From positions 64,381 through 98,218 of the forward strand of contig MNCI01004927.1 of assembly GCA_015680685.1 (NCBI GenBank): a stretch of DNA of 33,838 nt, read 5' to 3'. Below the pieces are notes generated by a model that saw only the letters and a list, made by a program, of their open reading frames with translations, had not been told where the DNA came from and made no database searches. This document shows, piece by piece, positions 9,578 through 18,980 of this stretch; positions within the stretch are counted from its first letter, which is position 1, and each line of letters begins with the position of its first letter. The DNA is from Gnetum montanum. Its lineage: Eukaryota; Streptophyta; Gnetopsida; Gnetales; Gnetaceae. Made by a program: the position numbers and the translations under genes.

Positions 9578-9778
9578 ATGTTATGTGATACTGTGAAAAA
9601 GACATTTGAAGACTTCAAATTTCAGAGAGTAAAAGGAAGAAAAATGGATTTTCAAAATCCAAAGGAGGCAATCACAACCTTCAAAGGAAAAAGAGATGAA
9701 AATTGCATTGAAGATGCGAATGAGAAAATACAAGAAATTGAAGCAAAAATGGAAATTCCATGTGATGTAAACTTGTAA
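9578..9778 (+). other. Small charged ORF, 66 aa, unknown
   Basis: An ATG-started 66-codon frame, Lys/Glu-rich, with a helical tail around NEKIQEIEAKME. No family recognised. In an AT-rich, A-biased stretch this may be chance; its surroundings (9343-9577, 9779-9902) hold nothing else I can support. Confidence 0.2.
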
Positions 9779-9902
9779 ACTCAATTGCTGCTATTTTTTC
9801 ACTAAAATTGCTCATGCTCAACTCCAAATTTCTGAGAAGGCTGATATAGGATGTGAAAGAGCAAAGAGGGAGTTGTCATTTGTTAGATAGAGCTCATTAG
9901 TG

Positions 9903-10575
9903 TGAAGAGGTTTGGAGGTGTTGGCGAATATCAGAGTTGAGGATGTCAGACGCAATAATATTATCAGTTGCATGGTTTTCGGGAAGAGGTACTTGGATGA
10001 GAAGGCTGGTCATAGGATTGGGCCGCAAGAGTTCCAGGAGATGATCAAGGAGCTATTCGTGCTCAATGGTGTGCTGAATCTTGGTGATTTTATTCCCGTG
10101 CTTGGGTCGTTTGATTTTTAGGGCTATGTCTGCCGCATGAAAAGGGTGAGCAAGAAGCTGAACGTACACATGGGCGAGGTAATAGAAGAACACTGGAATC
10201 GTATGCAAAGCACAGAAAAGTACACCTCTCAAGATCTGGTGTATGTTCTCCTACAACTAGTGGATGATTCACAAATTGGCCTCAGTTGGACAACAGTAAA
10301 GGCGTACATGTAGGAAATCATCGTCGGTGAAACCGAAAGCTCTGCAACTCTCATGTAATGGGGGCTTGCAGAGCTTCTTTGTAGGCCTGCGTTAATGGAA
10401 CGAGCCAAAGCAGAACTTGATTCAGTAGTAGGCCGCAATTGATGGAATCAAATATCCCGAATGTACCCTTCCTTGTGGGGATCGTGAAAGAAACAACGCA
10501 TCTGCATCCGGTGGCACCATTGCTGGTTCTACGTTCAACCAGGGAGGCCTACACCATTAACGGCTACCATTATGG
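9903..10575 (+). pseudogene. Cytochrome P450 fragment (plant A-type, CYP71 clan)
   Basis: The central part of a plant P450, lacking both ends. Frame 3 gives a helix-F/G region (CMVFGKRYLDEK, QEFQEMIKELFVLNGVLNLGD), then GYVCRMKRVSKKL, SQDLVYVLLQLVDD, the I-helix (EIIVGETESSAT for the usual (A/G)GxxT motif) and MERAKAELDSVVGR. Stops occur at 10119 (TAG), about 10311 (TAG) and about 10356 (TAA). A frameshift at about 10438 leads to IPNVPFL and KETTHLHPVAPL, where the K-helix ExxR has become ExxH. Similarity stops near NGYHYGG at about 10575, before the haem-binding Cys. No intron interrupts the matched part. Presumably captured host sequence. The subfamily cannot be fixed; CYP75/CYP750-like is my impression. 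Confidence 0.85.
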
Positions 10576-11090
10576 TGGGAGTTGGAATTATGATGAATTT
10601 TTGTCTACGAAATATTTGAAATTGAAATTTTTGATGCCAAAATCACTCTTACTCGGCAAGGTCTTTCAACCTCCGGTTGGCTTGGCTCACTATAGCCGCT
10701 CTACCGCGAGATGCACCGTTGCTGCGGCCTCATTGTCGGCATCCTTGGAAGATTTGCGTTAAGCAGAACAATGACACCAATGATTTGTGGTACATAAAAC
10801 ATTTGGTGATAGATGGTGGCAAGTAAAAGCGCTATGCAGAATGTTCCAGATATCCCACTTCTACCGTGTCAAGAAGATGAGGGTAGCATCAACACGTGAC
10901 CTCCATCGGCTAGGTCAAGCGAGAGCTGACACCTACTGTTTCGATGGTGCCGTTAGCGAAAATGGAGATGACATTGTTCCAGATGTCAGATGCTGCAACC
11001 GCTTGTTTTGCTATTATCTACGTTGTTAAAATAATGTAAGAAATTCAAGAAAAGAGGGACAGAGAAATGGAGGACAGAACCATCGTAAGC
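10576..11090. other. Unassigned segment between P450 and TRAPPC12 fragments
   Basis: Higher GC than the surrounding transposon sequence, like the two gene fragments beside it, suggesting that it too is captured. Both strands have short frames (for instance plus-strand 10787-11029, with a WWQVKALCRMFQ stretch faintly like a P450 helix C), but I cannot assign a family. The P450 haem-loop is not visible here. Confidence 0.3.
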
Positions 11091-11593
11091 TCTGCATCAA
11101 CGATGCCATGTGATTAGGGTTTCACAATGGTAAGTGTTACAGATTATGGATTCCTCGAATACAACAAGCAAAGCACCTTATTGTTTGTGGTAATAACATC
11201 GGTGGGATCCTTCTCCAACGCTCAATTCTAGTGAACCAAATTCTTGATCTCAATTGCATCATTGTTGGTTGCTAGGGTTTCAACACGGTCGAAGGTCTCA
11301 CCTGCCGCTTTGAGGTCGCTAAGCTGCAGCTGGACATGGCCGAGCATGGAAACCAAAAATGGATCCTCCAGACTCCTTTGCAGCAACCGTCCCATGCATT
11401 TCATCATGATCACATACTCTTTCTGGCTCAAATGATGGCAAACAATGGAATTAATCATAATCTCCTCACGCCTACACCAGAGAGTAGCTCGAGAAGCAAA
11501 ATATGCCGAATCATCGTGCGAGGAACGATCCAAATCAATTATTTTGTCATCATCCTGATAATTTCCATGCATGAAACCTTGGGAATCGACCAT
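11091..11593 (-). pseudogene. TRAPPC12-like TPR protein fragment
   Basis: Minus-strand frame of 121 codons (11593-11228), extending with decay to about 11091. It matches the TPR region of TRAPP complex subunit 12: REEIMINSIVCHHLSQKEYV, a helical pair around DPFLVSMLGHVQLQLSDLKAA, then FDRVETLA, and after a stop (near 11230) and an apparent deletion of roughly 20 codons, EKDPTDVITTNNKVLCLLYS. The last block corresponds to the conserved NN-x-ALCL(L/M)Y TPR. TRAPP complexes tether vesicles in the secretory pathway. The fragment has no start, no C-terminus and at least three stops. It lies antisense to the retroelement and opposite to the P450 fragment, as expected for separately captured sequences. 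Confidence 0.72.
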
Positions 11594-11830
11594 AACATAA
11601 AAAAATTAAATTAAAATTAATTAAGACATGCATAGTGTTAAATATACTTTGAAAATATTGAATTGAAAAAGAGAAGAAATTTTTGGGGATATTTGTGTAA
11701 CGTCCTATATAAAGGGGACATTTGGTTAGTATCCCTTTTATTCCTATGAAAAATTATAGTTAAGTAAAATTCCATGATAATTGTAGCTAATTTTACCAAA
11801 AAGACACATGCCAATGTTAGCATGATTTTC

Positions 11831-11930
11831 TCCTAACTTCATGTATACGTTATAACTTCCTAACTTGTTGGGCAAGTAATATCTCCTAACTTGTTGGGTA
11901 AGTTATAACTTCCTTACTTGGGAAAGAAGT
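11831..11930 (+). repeat. Tandem ~27-bp repeat in U3
   Basis: Units beginning TCCTAACTT or TCCTTACTT start at 11831, 11858, 11884 and 11911. The middle two share TCCTAACTTGTTGGGCAAGT or its GGTAAGT variant. They sit 40-140 bp upstream of the TATA box, a usual place for LTR enhancer repeats. Confidence 0.75.
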
Positions 11931-11966
11931 TACCCAAGATATTTTATCTAACTACCTATGAGACCC

Positions 11967-11974
11967 TATAAAAA
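11967..11974 (+). promoter_or_regulatory. TATA box of the nested Tat LTR
   Basis: TATAAAAA in the context accctataaaaaggctt, the only good TATA box in this LTR upstream of the segment shared with the 5' copy. Confidence 0.55.
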
Positions 11975-12139
11975 GGCTTCAAGGGTCTTGGTAGAAGGGG
12001 GGTCTCACTCGGGGTCTCACTCTGGGGTCTTGGTAGCTAAAGGGAGGAAGAGCATTGGTAAAGAAGACATTGTAAAAGATTGCTTGTAAGATGACTTATT
12101 AAAGACAACATTTCAGCCTCTTTGTCATAGTCCTGTGAT

Positions 12140-13027
12140 TTATGTTTATTTTTTATTTTATTTAAATTATTTAGCTAGTGGTTTAGATAGTATCATGCTT
12201 GGCAAGTAGTTTTGGGATTTTTAGATTACTTTTATTATTCTTATTGCATGATAGAAAATTTCTATTAAAATTTTGCCATAGAAGAGCTTGTGTTTGAAAG
12301 CCTTAAGAGCATTTTAGTAGTGAATTTTATTATTGTGTAATGTATAAGAACCGCTATTGAGATTATTGTAAGAAAGCCTCTACATGTAGTCAAGCTGTTG
12401 AACGATTCAATAGTCAAGAGGGTTCAGAAAATCTTTGGTAATTTGATAGGACCAGAATGGCTTCTTTTATCTTTAAAGTGAATCTCCGTGGTATTTCAAT
12501 CATAAATTTTCAAGTCTTTTGAAGGTTCTGTTGAATGCAATTGTTGACATCCATTATCTAGCCAAAATAGAGTCTGGTATGTGATAGTTTACGCAACAAT
12601 TTTTTTTGGTAGCATAGTAGGATTGTCTTGAAGAAATTGCTTATTTGAGCCTTGGAAGTTTGAACAATTCGTAGTTATTGAATTTGGGATAGCTTTATTG
12701 CGAAGTGTTTACTCGTATCATTTTACCTTGTTTAAACATTTGAGATCTTTACACAAATCTGCTTTCTTTTTCTCTTCTTTCTATTTCCATTGAATCTCGC
12801 TCTATTTCTAGTTTTCTTGTGGAACTATCTCTTTCTCTGGGAAAAATTAGAAGTAGATTCGCAGAGTTGTGCTCAAATGTTTTTGCAAAATTTTATTTGT
12901 TACAAGTAGGTATTATAAGGACTGCATAGATTAGGCAATTGAACAGAATAGGAACTCTCAACAACTCACAGTACTTTGCAAAGTTGGCTGAGTCTCTTTA
13001 GGATAAGTCATTTATAGTTTACACACA
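12140..13027 (+). repeat. 3' LTR segment (R/U5), direct repeat of 2904-3790
   Basis: Matches the 5' LTR remnant over its whole length in the same orientation. It continues without break through 13028-13201 to the U5 terminus CCAACA, so this is the complete U5. No ORF. Confidence 0.88.
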
Positions 13028-13201
13028 ATCCAATCATTTCATTTTTCACAACAGCACACCGCAACAGCACACACACATACTCACATTAACTACTGAGTCT
13101 ATTTGGAGGTATCTGGGCCTTAGTGTTGCTAGAGACCAGCAAGCACCTAAATCCTGTTCGAGGACACTCGTTGGTGGCCACGTCCCAAATGGGCGCCAAC
13201 A
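12963..13201 (+). repeat. U5 end of the 3' LTR (right arm of the terminal inverted repeat)
   Basis: Reverse complement of 2667-2905. The last 20 bases (GTCCCAAATGGGCGCCAACA) end in CA and abut the ACCGG duplication. Confidence 0.9.
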
Positions 13202-13206
13202 ACCGG

Positions 13207-13346
13207 GAACTTTATTTGTGGAATTTGCGCTATTTAGGTCTAAGTGAATATCACTAATATCATTGTACGAACCTAAAGGTCCATATCATTCCCACTATAC
13301 ATAAAAATTATAAAAGCACACTGACAATTTTATTTTGTTGTACAAA
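13207..13346 (+). other. Leader of the Athila-like element
   Basis: Resumes the Athila element after the nested insertion: GAAC completes the primer-binding site, followed by about 135 bp of untranslated leader homologous to 207-362 (reverse complement). Confidence 0.7.
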
Positions 13347-15870
13347 ATGTCTTCGTCTTCTTGTAAGCTTGAAGATACTAAACCACTAGTTCCACAAAAA
13401 TGCAAGGTGGTCTACACTCATCCGGATGAGTTTGTGTTGAATTTCACCTTCATCCTACATCAGGATGAACAAATGCAATGGCGTGATATGGAGGGTAATG
13501 TCGTTTTCCCCCCTGATAGATCTATGGCCAAAATGTTGTTTAAAACCCTTAATTAGTTGGGCATAGTAGATCTTCAAGAGGAGTACATTGTGTATGGATA
13601 TGATACTTGGAACTATTGTCCCATGAAAACATAACGTAAGTAAGATAAACATCAGGAGAAACTCTATGAAGCTACAAAGGAAAAACATTACACTAACCCC
13701 TTGTTCCTACTAGATCAAGAGGACAATGAGAATTCTCCCTTGGAAGGTTCTCAACATGAAGATTCTACACCCCCTGTTACTAATGGTGAGGGTGTGAACT
13801 TGACCTTGCAATCAACTATTCATAAACCAGGTTCAAGAAAGAGTGATAGCCAAGGTAGGAACTTTGGTGAACATTGCAATAATAAGGGATCGAATGATGG
13901 AGATCGTAAAAAGCGTAAGAGTGGTGGTGAACATTGCGGTAGTGGTGGTCCACCTTCCTCTTCATCCAATTCCAAACATTCCTCTTCATCTAACAATTCT
14001 CATGAAAGCCACTATCGAAACAACCATGATGAAGGTAATTGGCGAAATAAAAATGACCATGAAGGCTGCCAAAATTGAAGGGGTGGTTAAAATCATCATT
14101 AATTTCATCAACACAGTGACAATGATGAACCTTTACTGGTGACTCAAAGTATGCTTAACATTGCATAGGTAGTAAGAACTCCAAGTAGGCATATAAAGGA
14201 TAGTCGGATTAAGCACTTAGATATGAACAGTATCCCAAGATTTAAAGGGGGATATAATTCTAATCCATAGACACATCTACAAGCTTTTCAAGATGCATAT
14301 GCCTTACAAAACATCGAGAATGAGTGGTAGAAACTCAAGCTTTTCCCAAGAACACTCATTAAAGAAGTTGAAAGTTGGTATTGGTCCTTAGAACCAAAAT
14401 CTATCTGAAGATGGAGTACCATGTTAGAACTATTCAATGAAAAATATCAAACGTACTCTAGAGTATCTAATTTGAGAAGGTAAATCCAAGGTTGGAAACA
14501 AGGAGCACATGAACCCTTAGATGCCACCATGGGTCGATACTATTCACTCTTACATAGATGCCCTGGTCATGGTTACTCTTAGAGGGAACAACTTTGCCAC
14601 ATCATAGATGGGATCAAGGTAGAAATAAGAAGAACCCTTGGGGTGATGCCCAAGGGAGGTTGTTTGAAATGAGAGCTCATTAGATCCAAAGGCTAATTTA
14701 GCAGGTAGTAAAAGAAGAAAGTGAGCTACAAAAAAGAGAGAGTGTTGAAGAGTATAATAGGAATCCATCCATCCAAAAATGAGAGGTTCAATTTTGCAAC
14801 GAGGAGAAGTTACCATTGGATGAAGTGGTGAATAGAAAGACCTTGCCTATCCAAAAATCTATTTATGACATTTTAGCTATGGTTGACAAGTTATGGAACT
14901 CTTTCGATGAAAATTTTCAAACCGCTCTGAAGATTGTTGAAGAATCCAAAGAGTAAAATAGTGATCAATATCATAGACAATGAAATGAAGCTGAATGTGC
15001 CTACTAAAGAGGTAAGGGAAAAGCTACTGCAGTAGAGGAAGTTGTGGAGTTTGACTTTGATGATGAAATTGAATGTGACATCTATCAATATGAACATCCA
15101 AAGGGATGTTGCCCTATGGTGTCACACTTACAAGAGTTTGGAGTGTATGCATTAAATCCTTTCCTAGCACATAGATAAGCTCCAAGACGGTTGCCTTACC
15201 CTCAAGGCAGTTCCACCAATAGCAACAAGCTTACTACTCAAGTGGAACTCCTCCACAACCTTATGAACAGTACCAATAGTGGTACCAACCACAATTGTTG
15301 AGAATGCTACCACCAAGGTAGCAGTACCCTTATAGGCAACTAGATCCATATGGATACTATGTTCAACAACCTATCTACCCTAGAAGTTTGACAAGTCATG
15401 CATCATTCTAGCATCACTATTGCCTTCTAGAGTACCACCAAACACAACCACCATCTACTCGAGGGGAAAACCCATATTTGTATCCTTATCATCCTCTACA
15501 TTCCTTTGCACTTACACCTCTGCCTTCAACTTAGTTACCTCTTGCTCCATCCATGTAGGGTGAAATTCCTCCACAGCTGTAGCAATGAAATGCTACAAGA
15601 GATGTACACTCATAACCAGATTTTTAACCAAGTGGTTTGGATAATTGATTAAGGAAATGACCTTTCTTCTGGCCTAGCAATCCTCTCTAGCCGTCATAAC
15701 CTACTCTTGTTAATCGCCCTGTATCTCTAGTACCCTCATCCTTTACATCAAATACCTTCGAGCACCCTTCAAACCAAGTGCCACCTAGGATCCACACTGT
15801 AATGCTAACTCATGTTGTTTTTGATTGGATCAAGGCTAGCAACCTTCCTACAAAAAGATTTGATCTAGGA
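13347..15870 (+). pseudogene. gag of the Athila-like element
   Basis: Starts at ATG 13347, matching the ATG at 206 in the second copy. N-terminal domain (to about 13630) of unknown type with VVYTHPDE and FILHQDEQ. A Ser/His/Asn/Gly-rich low-complexity stretch follows (about 13800-14080). The capsid-like region (about 14190-14660) contains FPRTLIKEVESWYWSL, LFNEKYQTYS, and YYSLLHRCPGHGYS, the gypsy gag signature in which short filaments are followed by a CP-G block. Then comes an acidic segment (EEVVEFDFDDEIECD, 15040-15080) and a Pro/Gln/Tyr-rich linker (about 15170-15600) leading to protease. It is broken by many stops, for example TAG at 13554 and TGA about 14078, mostly explainable as C-to-T or G-to-A decay of Gln and Trp codons. 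The frame moves from 3 to 1 around 14800-15200. Confidence 0.75.
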
Positions 15871-16380
15871 AGTTTGCTTATCTTTCTATAGATTGTTGGA
15901 CAAGAGCCATGCAAGGCTCTTCTTGAATCTAGTTTTAGAGTTAACCTCATCTCCCATGATATGTACAAAGCCTAAAACCTACCACCTTTTAAGAAGAGCA
16001 ACATCCATTTAGAATTAGCAAATCAATCGATTAGGTCCCTTTGGGATTAGTAGAGGACATTGTGACCATAGTTTGTGGGGGGTCCTATCTTGTTGATTTT
16101 TTGGTAATCAAGGTGGACAACTGCAAAAGTGACTTTCCCATCATCATGGGAAGGGCTTGGTTAAGCATGGTCAATGTGTGAATGGGTATAAGGGACCTAT
16201 CTCTTGAGATATCTAAGGATAATGAGGTAGGAAAAATTGAGAAGAAGTGTATTCCATGCATCACGTATAGTGACAATAGGTGCAATTGTGTGCAAAAAAT
16301 TTGGTCAACCAAAGCACATATGTTAAGGCATGCAATTAGTGTGCACGAGAAATTAACATTCAATGGTGTCTATACATAGT
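15871..16380 (+). pseudogene. Aspartic protease of the Athila-like element, active site mutated
   Basis: The retroviral-type protease core is visible: KALLESSFRVNLISHDMY, where Glu-Ser-Ser (15925-15933) stands in place of the catalytic Asp-Ser-Gly, followed by FKKSNIHLELANQSIR. After a frameshift near 16035 come VEDIV, FLVIKVDNCKSDFPIIMGRAWL and ISLEI-like strands. The catalytic Asp and Gly are both gone, so even this domain could not cleave. The tail to 16380 (ORF from 16182, Cys-rich around KKCIPCIT and NRCNC) is an unassigned linker before RT. Confidence 0.75.
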
Positions 16381-16800
16381 AGTAGTAAAGTAGGAGGGCA
16401 CCTAGTGGCTGATAGTTGATTCAGATAGTAGCACAATATGCATGGAGCCAACTAAGAACTTAACTTGTGCATATGTAGAAGGCATGGAAAAAATTGAACA
16501 AGTCCATTTCTAACTCTCTAATGGAGATGATGATAATTGTTGGGGAGGGTTGGAGATCCCTAATCATTTCAAGTAGAGCCCTTAGAACTAAAAAGTTTAC
16601 CAGTAGGAATAGAGTATGCATTTTTAAAGAAGGGTAAACCGGTCAACATTAATGCCAAACTTGATCCTAAATAAAAAGAAAAGTTATTAAAAGTGGTAAA
16701 TAAATGATCAATAGCCTTTGCTTGGTCATATCTAGAGCTAACAGGAATCAATTCAAGGATATGCCAGAACCACATCTACACTAACCTAGCCATGAAGCCT
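16381..16800 (+). other. Degenerate linker between protease and RT
   Basis: Decayed pol sequence with stops in all plus-strand frames. Short words such as ELKSLPVGIEYAFL and AFAWSYLEL before 16800 resemble the region just upstream of RT in Athila-type pol, but no catalytic motif is present. Confidence 0.4.
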
Positions 16801-18184
16801 AGAAGATAGCTGTAGAGGTAGCTAAATCCTAAATTGAAGCAAATCATTAAGGAGGAGATAGAGCAAATCCTCAAGGTAGGGTCTATTTATCTGATTGTGG
16901 ATAATGAGTGGGTTAGGCCACTTGTAATTGTACCAAAGAAGGGTGGTAAATGGCAGGTTTGCATGAACTTTAGTTTGTTAAATATGTTAACATGTAAGGA
17001 TTACTTTCCTTTGCCATTTGTGGATCAAGTATTAGATACCATATCTAGGCATTGTTATTATAGTTTCTTGGACGGTTATAGTGGCTATAACCAAATCCAA
17101 ATTGTGTTACAAGACCAAGCCAAGACAACATTCATGAATCCTTGGGGGACTNTTACAAGACCAAGCCAAGACAACATTCATGAATCCTTGGGGGACTTTT
17201 GCATACTGTAAGATGTCATTTGGCCTATGCAATGCCCCTGCAACATTTCAACGCTTGGTCCTTAGTATCTTTCAACAATAAATTAGTAGTGGTGTTAAAG
17301 TTTTCATGGATGACTTCTCCACATACGAAGCTACATTTGAGCAAGCCTTGGACTAACTTGAACAAGTGCTAAAGAGATGTGTTAAGACAAACCTATGGCT
17401 TAATTGGCAAAAGAGCCATCTCATGGTCCAAGAAGGCATTGTGGTAGGGCACCAAATATCATAGAAAGGGATTGAGGTAGACCTAAAAAAGATAAGGGTT
17501 ATCCAAGGAATAACACAACAACCAGAGATTGTTAAAGATGTTTGGTCATTCCTTGGACACACTAGTTACTACTAGTGCTTTATTAAGAATTTCTCTAAGA
17601 TTGCAAAGCCATTGGTAGAGCTTACAAAGAAAGATGCATGTTTCATTTGGACTAAGGAATGTGAAAACACATTCCAATAATTAAAAGAGAAACACGTAGA
17701 TACACCAATTCTACGAGCACCTGATTGGTCCAAACCATTTGATATCATGATAGACGCATCTAACTATGCTTTGGGAGTAGTACTCACGCAAATGGACAAT
17801 AAGAAACATCCATATTATATCCACTGTGTGAGTTGAAGAATTATGAGTGCATAGTTAAATTGCACCACCATGGAGAAAGAATTAATGGTAGTGGTGTATG
17901 CACTAGAAAAGTTTAGACATTATGTGCTAGGTTATAAAGTATTTGTACATACGGACCATAGTGCAATTTGCTTCCTTATGAATAAGCTAATGGTGAGCCC
18001 TTGTCTTATGTGATGGCTTGCGATCTTGTAGGAATTCAATCTTACTATGGTAGATTGAAAAGGGACTGAGAATGTGGTTGTTGACCATCTTTCTCACTTA
18101 AGATGGGATAACAAAGAGGAGGAGAGCCTAATCTTTGATCAATTTCCATATGAACTCCTCTTTATTAGAGTAATAAATGAACAA
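16801..18184 (+). pseudogene. RT and RNase H of the Athila-like element
   Basis: RT shows LVIVPKKGGKWQVCMNFSLLN, YSFLDGYSGYNQIQI, MSFGLCNAPATFQ and FMDD (17303-17314; the VFMDDFS form is usual in Athila-type RT). RNase H follows, with DIMIDASNYALGVVLTQ, EKELMVVVYALEKFRHY, VFVHTDHSAI and VVDHLSHL, so its acidic residues are kept. Stops are scattered throughout (for example TAA at about 17279 and TAG within 17450-17570). The frame break at 17152 is caused by a single N inside a 45-bp duplication, probably an assembly error rather than a mutation. The spacer to integrase is interrupted at 18190 by a solo LTR. Confidence 0.88.
17107..17197. other. Suspected assembly artefact: 45-bp duplication around a single N
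   Basis: Bases 17107-17151 and 17153-17197 are identical, joined by one N at 17152. One copy alone gives continuous RT sequence (KTTFMNPWGT then FAYCKMSFGL). This is what an unmerged contig overlap looks like. Confidence 0.85.
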
Positions 18185-18189
18185 ACGCC

Positions 18190-18975
18190 TGATGAGTCGT
18201 GTTTTGAGAAACCACAATATCACGGCCTGTCTCCTCATCTATAAATAAGAGGTAGAAAGAATCGGGTTTGATCATAGTTTAGTTTAGTTTTCAATCCCTT
18301 AGTGGAACTCTGGCAGTTTTCCCCTTCCAGAGATAGAATATTTTCCAGTGTCTACCGCAGTGTGGTGATTGTAATTGTACGGAATCCTTTATTCGAGTGT
18401 GACATACTTGGACACACACATGACTAAAAATAAAGATCGAGATTACTTCATCATTGTAGCATTCACTTAGTTTAATTATTTAATTAATGTCATTTATTGC
18501 TTTCCTAGTTAATCTCTCTCTCCCTTATTTCATGTTAAAATGCGGAATGAATATGACTTAATTACGAGCATTTAAGTGTGACTACTTGGTAACCCAGTGG
18601 CGTACCTAGGATTTGCGCTTGGGAATCCCAGTGGTATTCGTGCACGAAGTTTAAGATGTGTACGGATAATCAAGGAATAGATGCTCATCGCACTTAGGCT
18701 AGTTAGATTCTCTTACCCTTTCTCTCTTAGCTTAGATAATATTACTTTCCATTGCCTTCAGGAGTAGCATTAGGTTAGAAACACATCATACACCTTAGTC
18801 TGGACTAAACCATATGTGAAAAAGATAATACTAGTCCAAGTGGGAAGACAACAAACTGTGACCTAAGGCTAACTATCTAGATGCCACAACTAGTCCGTCT
18901 GCGGAGTTCGATCGGATCACACATGTAATGCTCGTATTCGTATGGTTGAGTGTAGGGGTATCTCACAACTCATCA
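18190..18975 (+). mobile_element. Solo LTR of a related Athila-like family, TSD ACGCC
   Basis: A 786-bp LTR starting TGATGAGTCG and ending ACTCATCA, flanked by ACGCC at 18185-18189 and 18976-18980. No internal retroelement sequence accompanies it. The ends and the general layout (TATA box TATAAATA at 18240-18247, the string cttggtaacccagtgg, the final ggttg-gtgtaggg-tatctca block) resemble the LTRs at 1676 and 25518, but it lacks the AGGCCT palindromes and is much diverged, so it is another subfamily. Unequal LTR-LTR recombination is the usual origin. Confidence 0.9.
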
Positions 18976-18980
18976 ACGCC

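Larger units (their letters stand above)
11594..12139 (+). promoter_or_regulatory. U3 promoter region of the nested Tat element's 3' LTR
   Basis: AT-rich U3 sequence with a tandem repeat (11831-11930), a TATA box TATAAAAA at 11967-11974 and, just downstream, repeated ggggtctcact words (about 12000-12030). Transcription would start near 11995-12005. The last ~50 bp (gatgacttatt...tttcagcc...gtgattt) resemble the inner end of the inverted U5 arm, giving the short homology at which the rearranged left end is joined. Confidence 0.55.
2667..13201 (+). mobile_element. Nested Tat-lineage Ty3/gypsy element with inverted U5 ends, TSD ACCGG
   Basis: A 10,535-bp insertion beginning TGTTGG and ending CCAACA, flanked by ACCGG at 2662-2666 and 13202-13206. 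Order: inverted U5 arm (2667-2905), LTR segment (2904-3790), truncated gag, gap, archaeal-type RNase H, RT, RNase H, integrase, accessory ORF, P450 fragment, TRAPPC12 fragment, U3/TATA, LTR segment (12140-13027), U5. The 5' U3 is missing and is replaced by a reverse-complement U5, so both outer ends are U5 ends. Integrase motifs of the PQGNGLAEST type and the presence of an archaeal-type RNase H place it in the Tat group. pol is closed by at least six stops and a frameshift. Confidence 0.88.
9343..13201 (+). repeat. Candidate long 3' LTR of the nested Tat element
   Basis: If the polypurine tract at 9329-9342 is right, the 3' LTR is 3.86 kb long, with U3 from 9343 to about 11995, TATA box at 11967-11974, and R/U5 to CA at 13201. 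Only 12140-13201 is confirmed by comparison with other copies, because the 5' U3 is missing. Tat-group LTRs can be several kilobases. Under this reading both host-gene fragments lie inside U3; otherwise they lie in the 3' internal region and U3 starts nearer 11600. Confidence 0.45.

Noticed and set aside
9903-10762. A functional cytochrome P450 gene
   Set aside because: Stops, a frameshift, loss of ExxR and absence of the haem-binding loop and N-terminus.
11228-11614. Plus-strand frames overlapping the TRAPPC12 fragment
   Set aside because: Shadows of the minus-strand frame, which alone shows recognisable TPR sequence.
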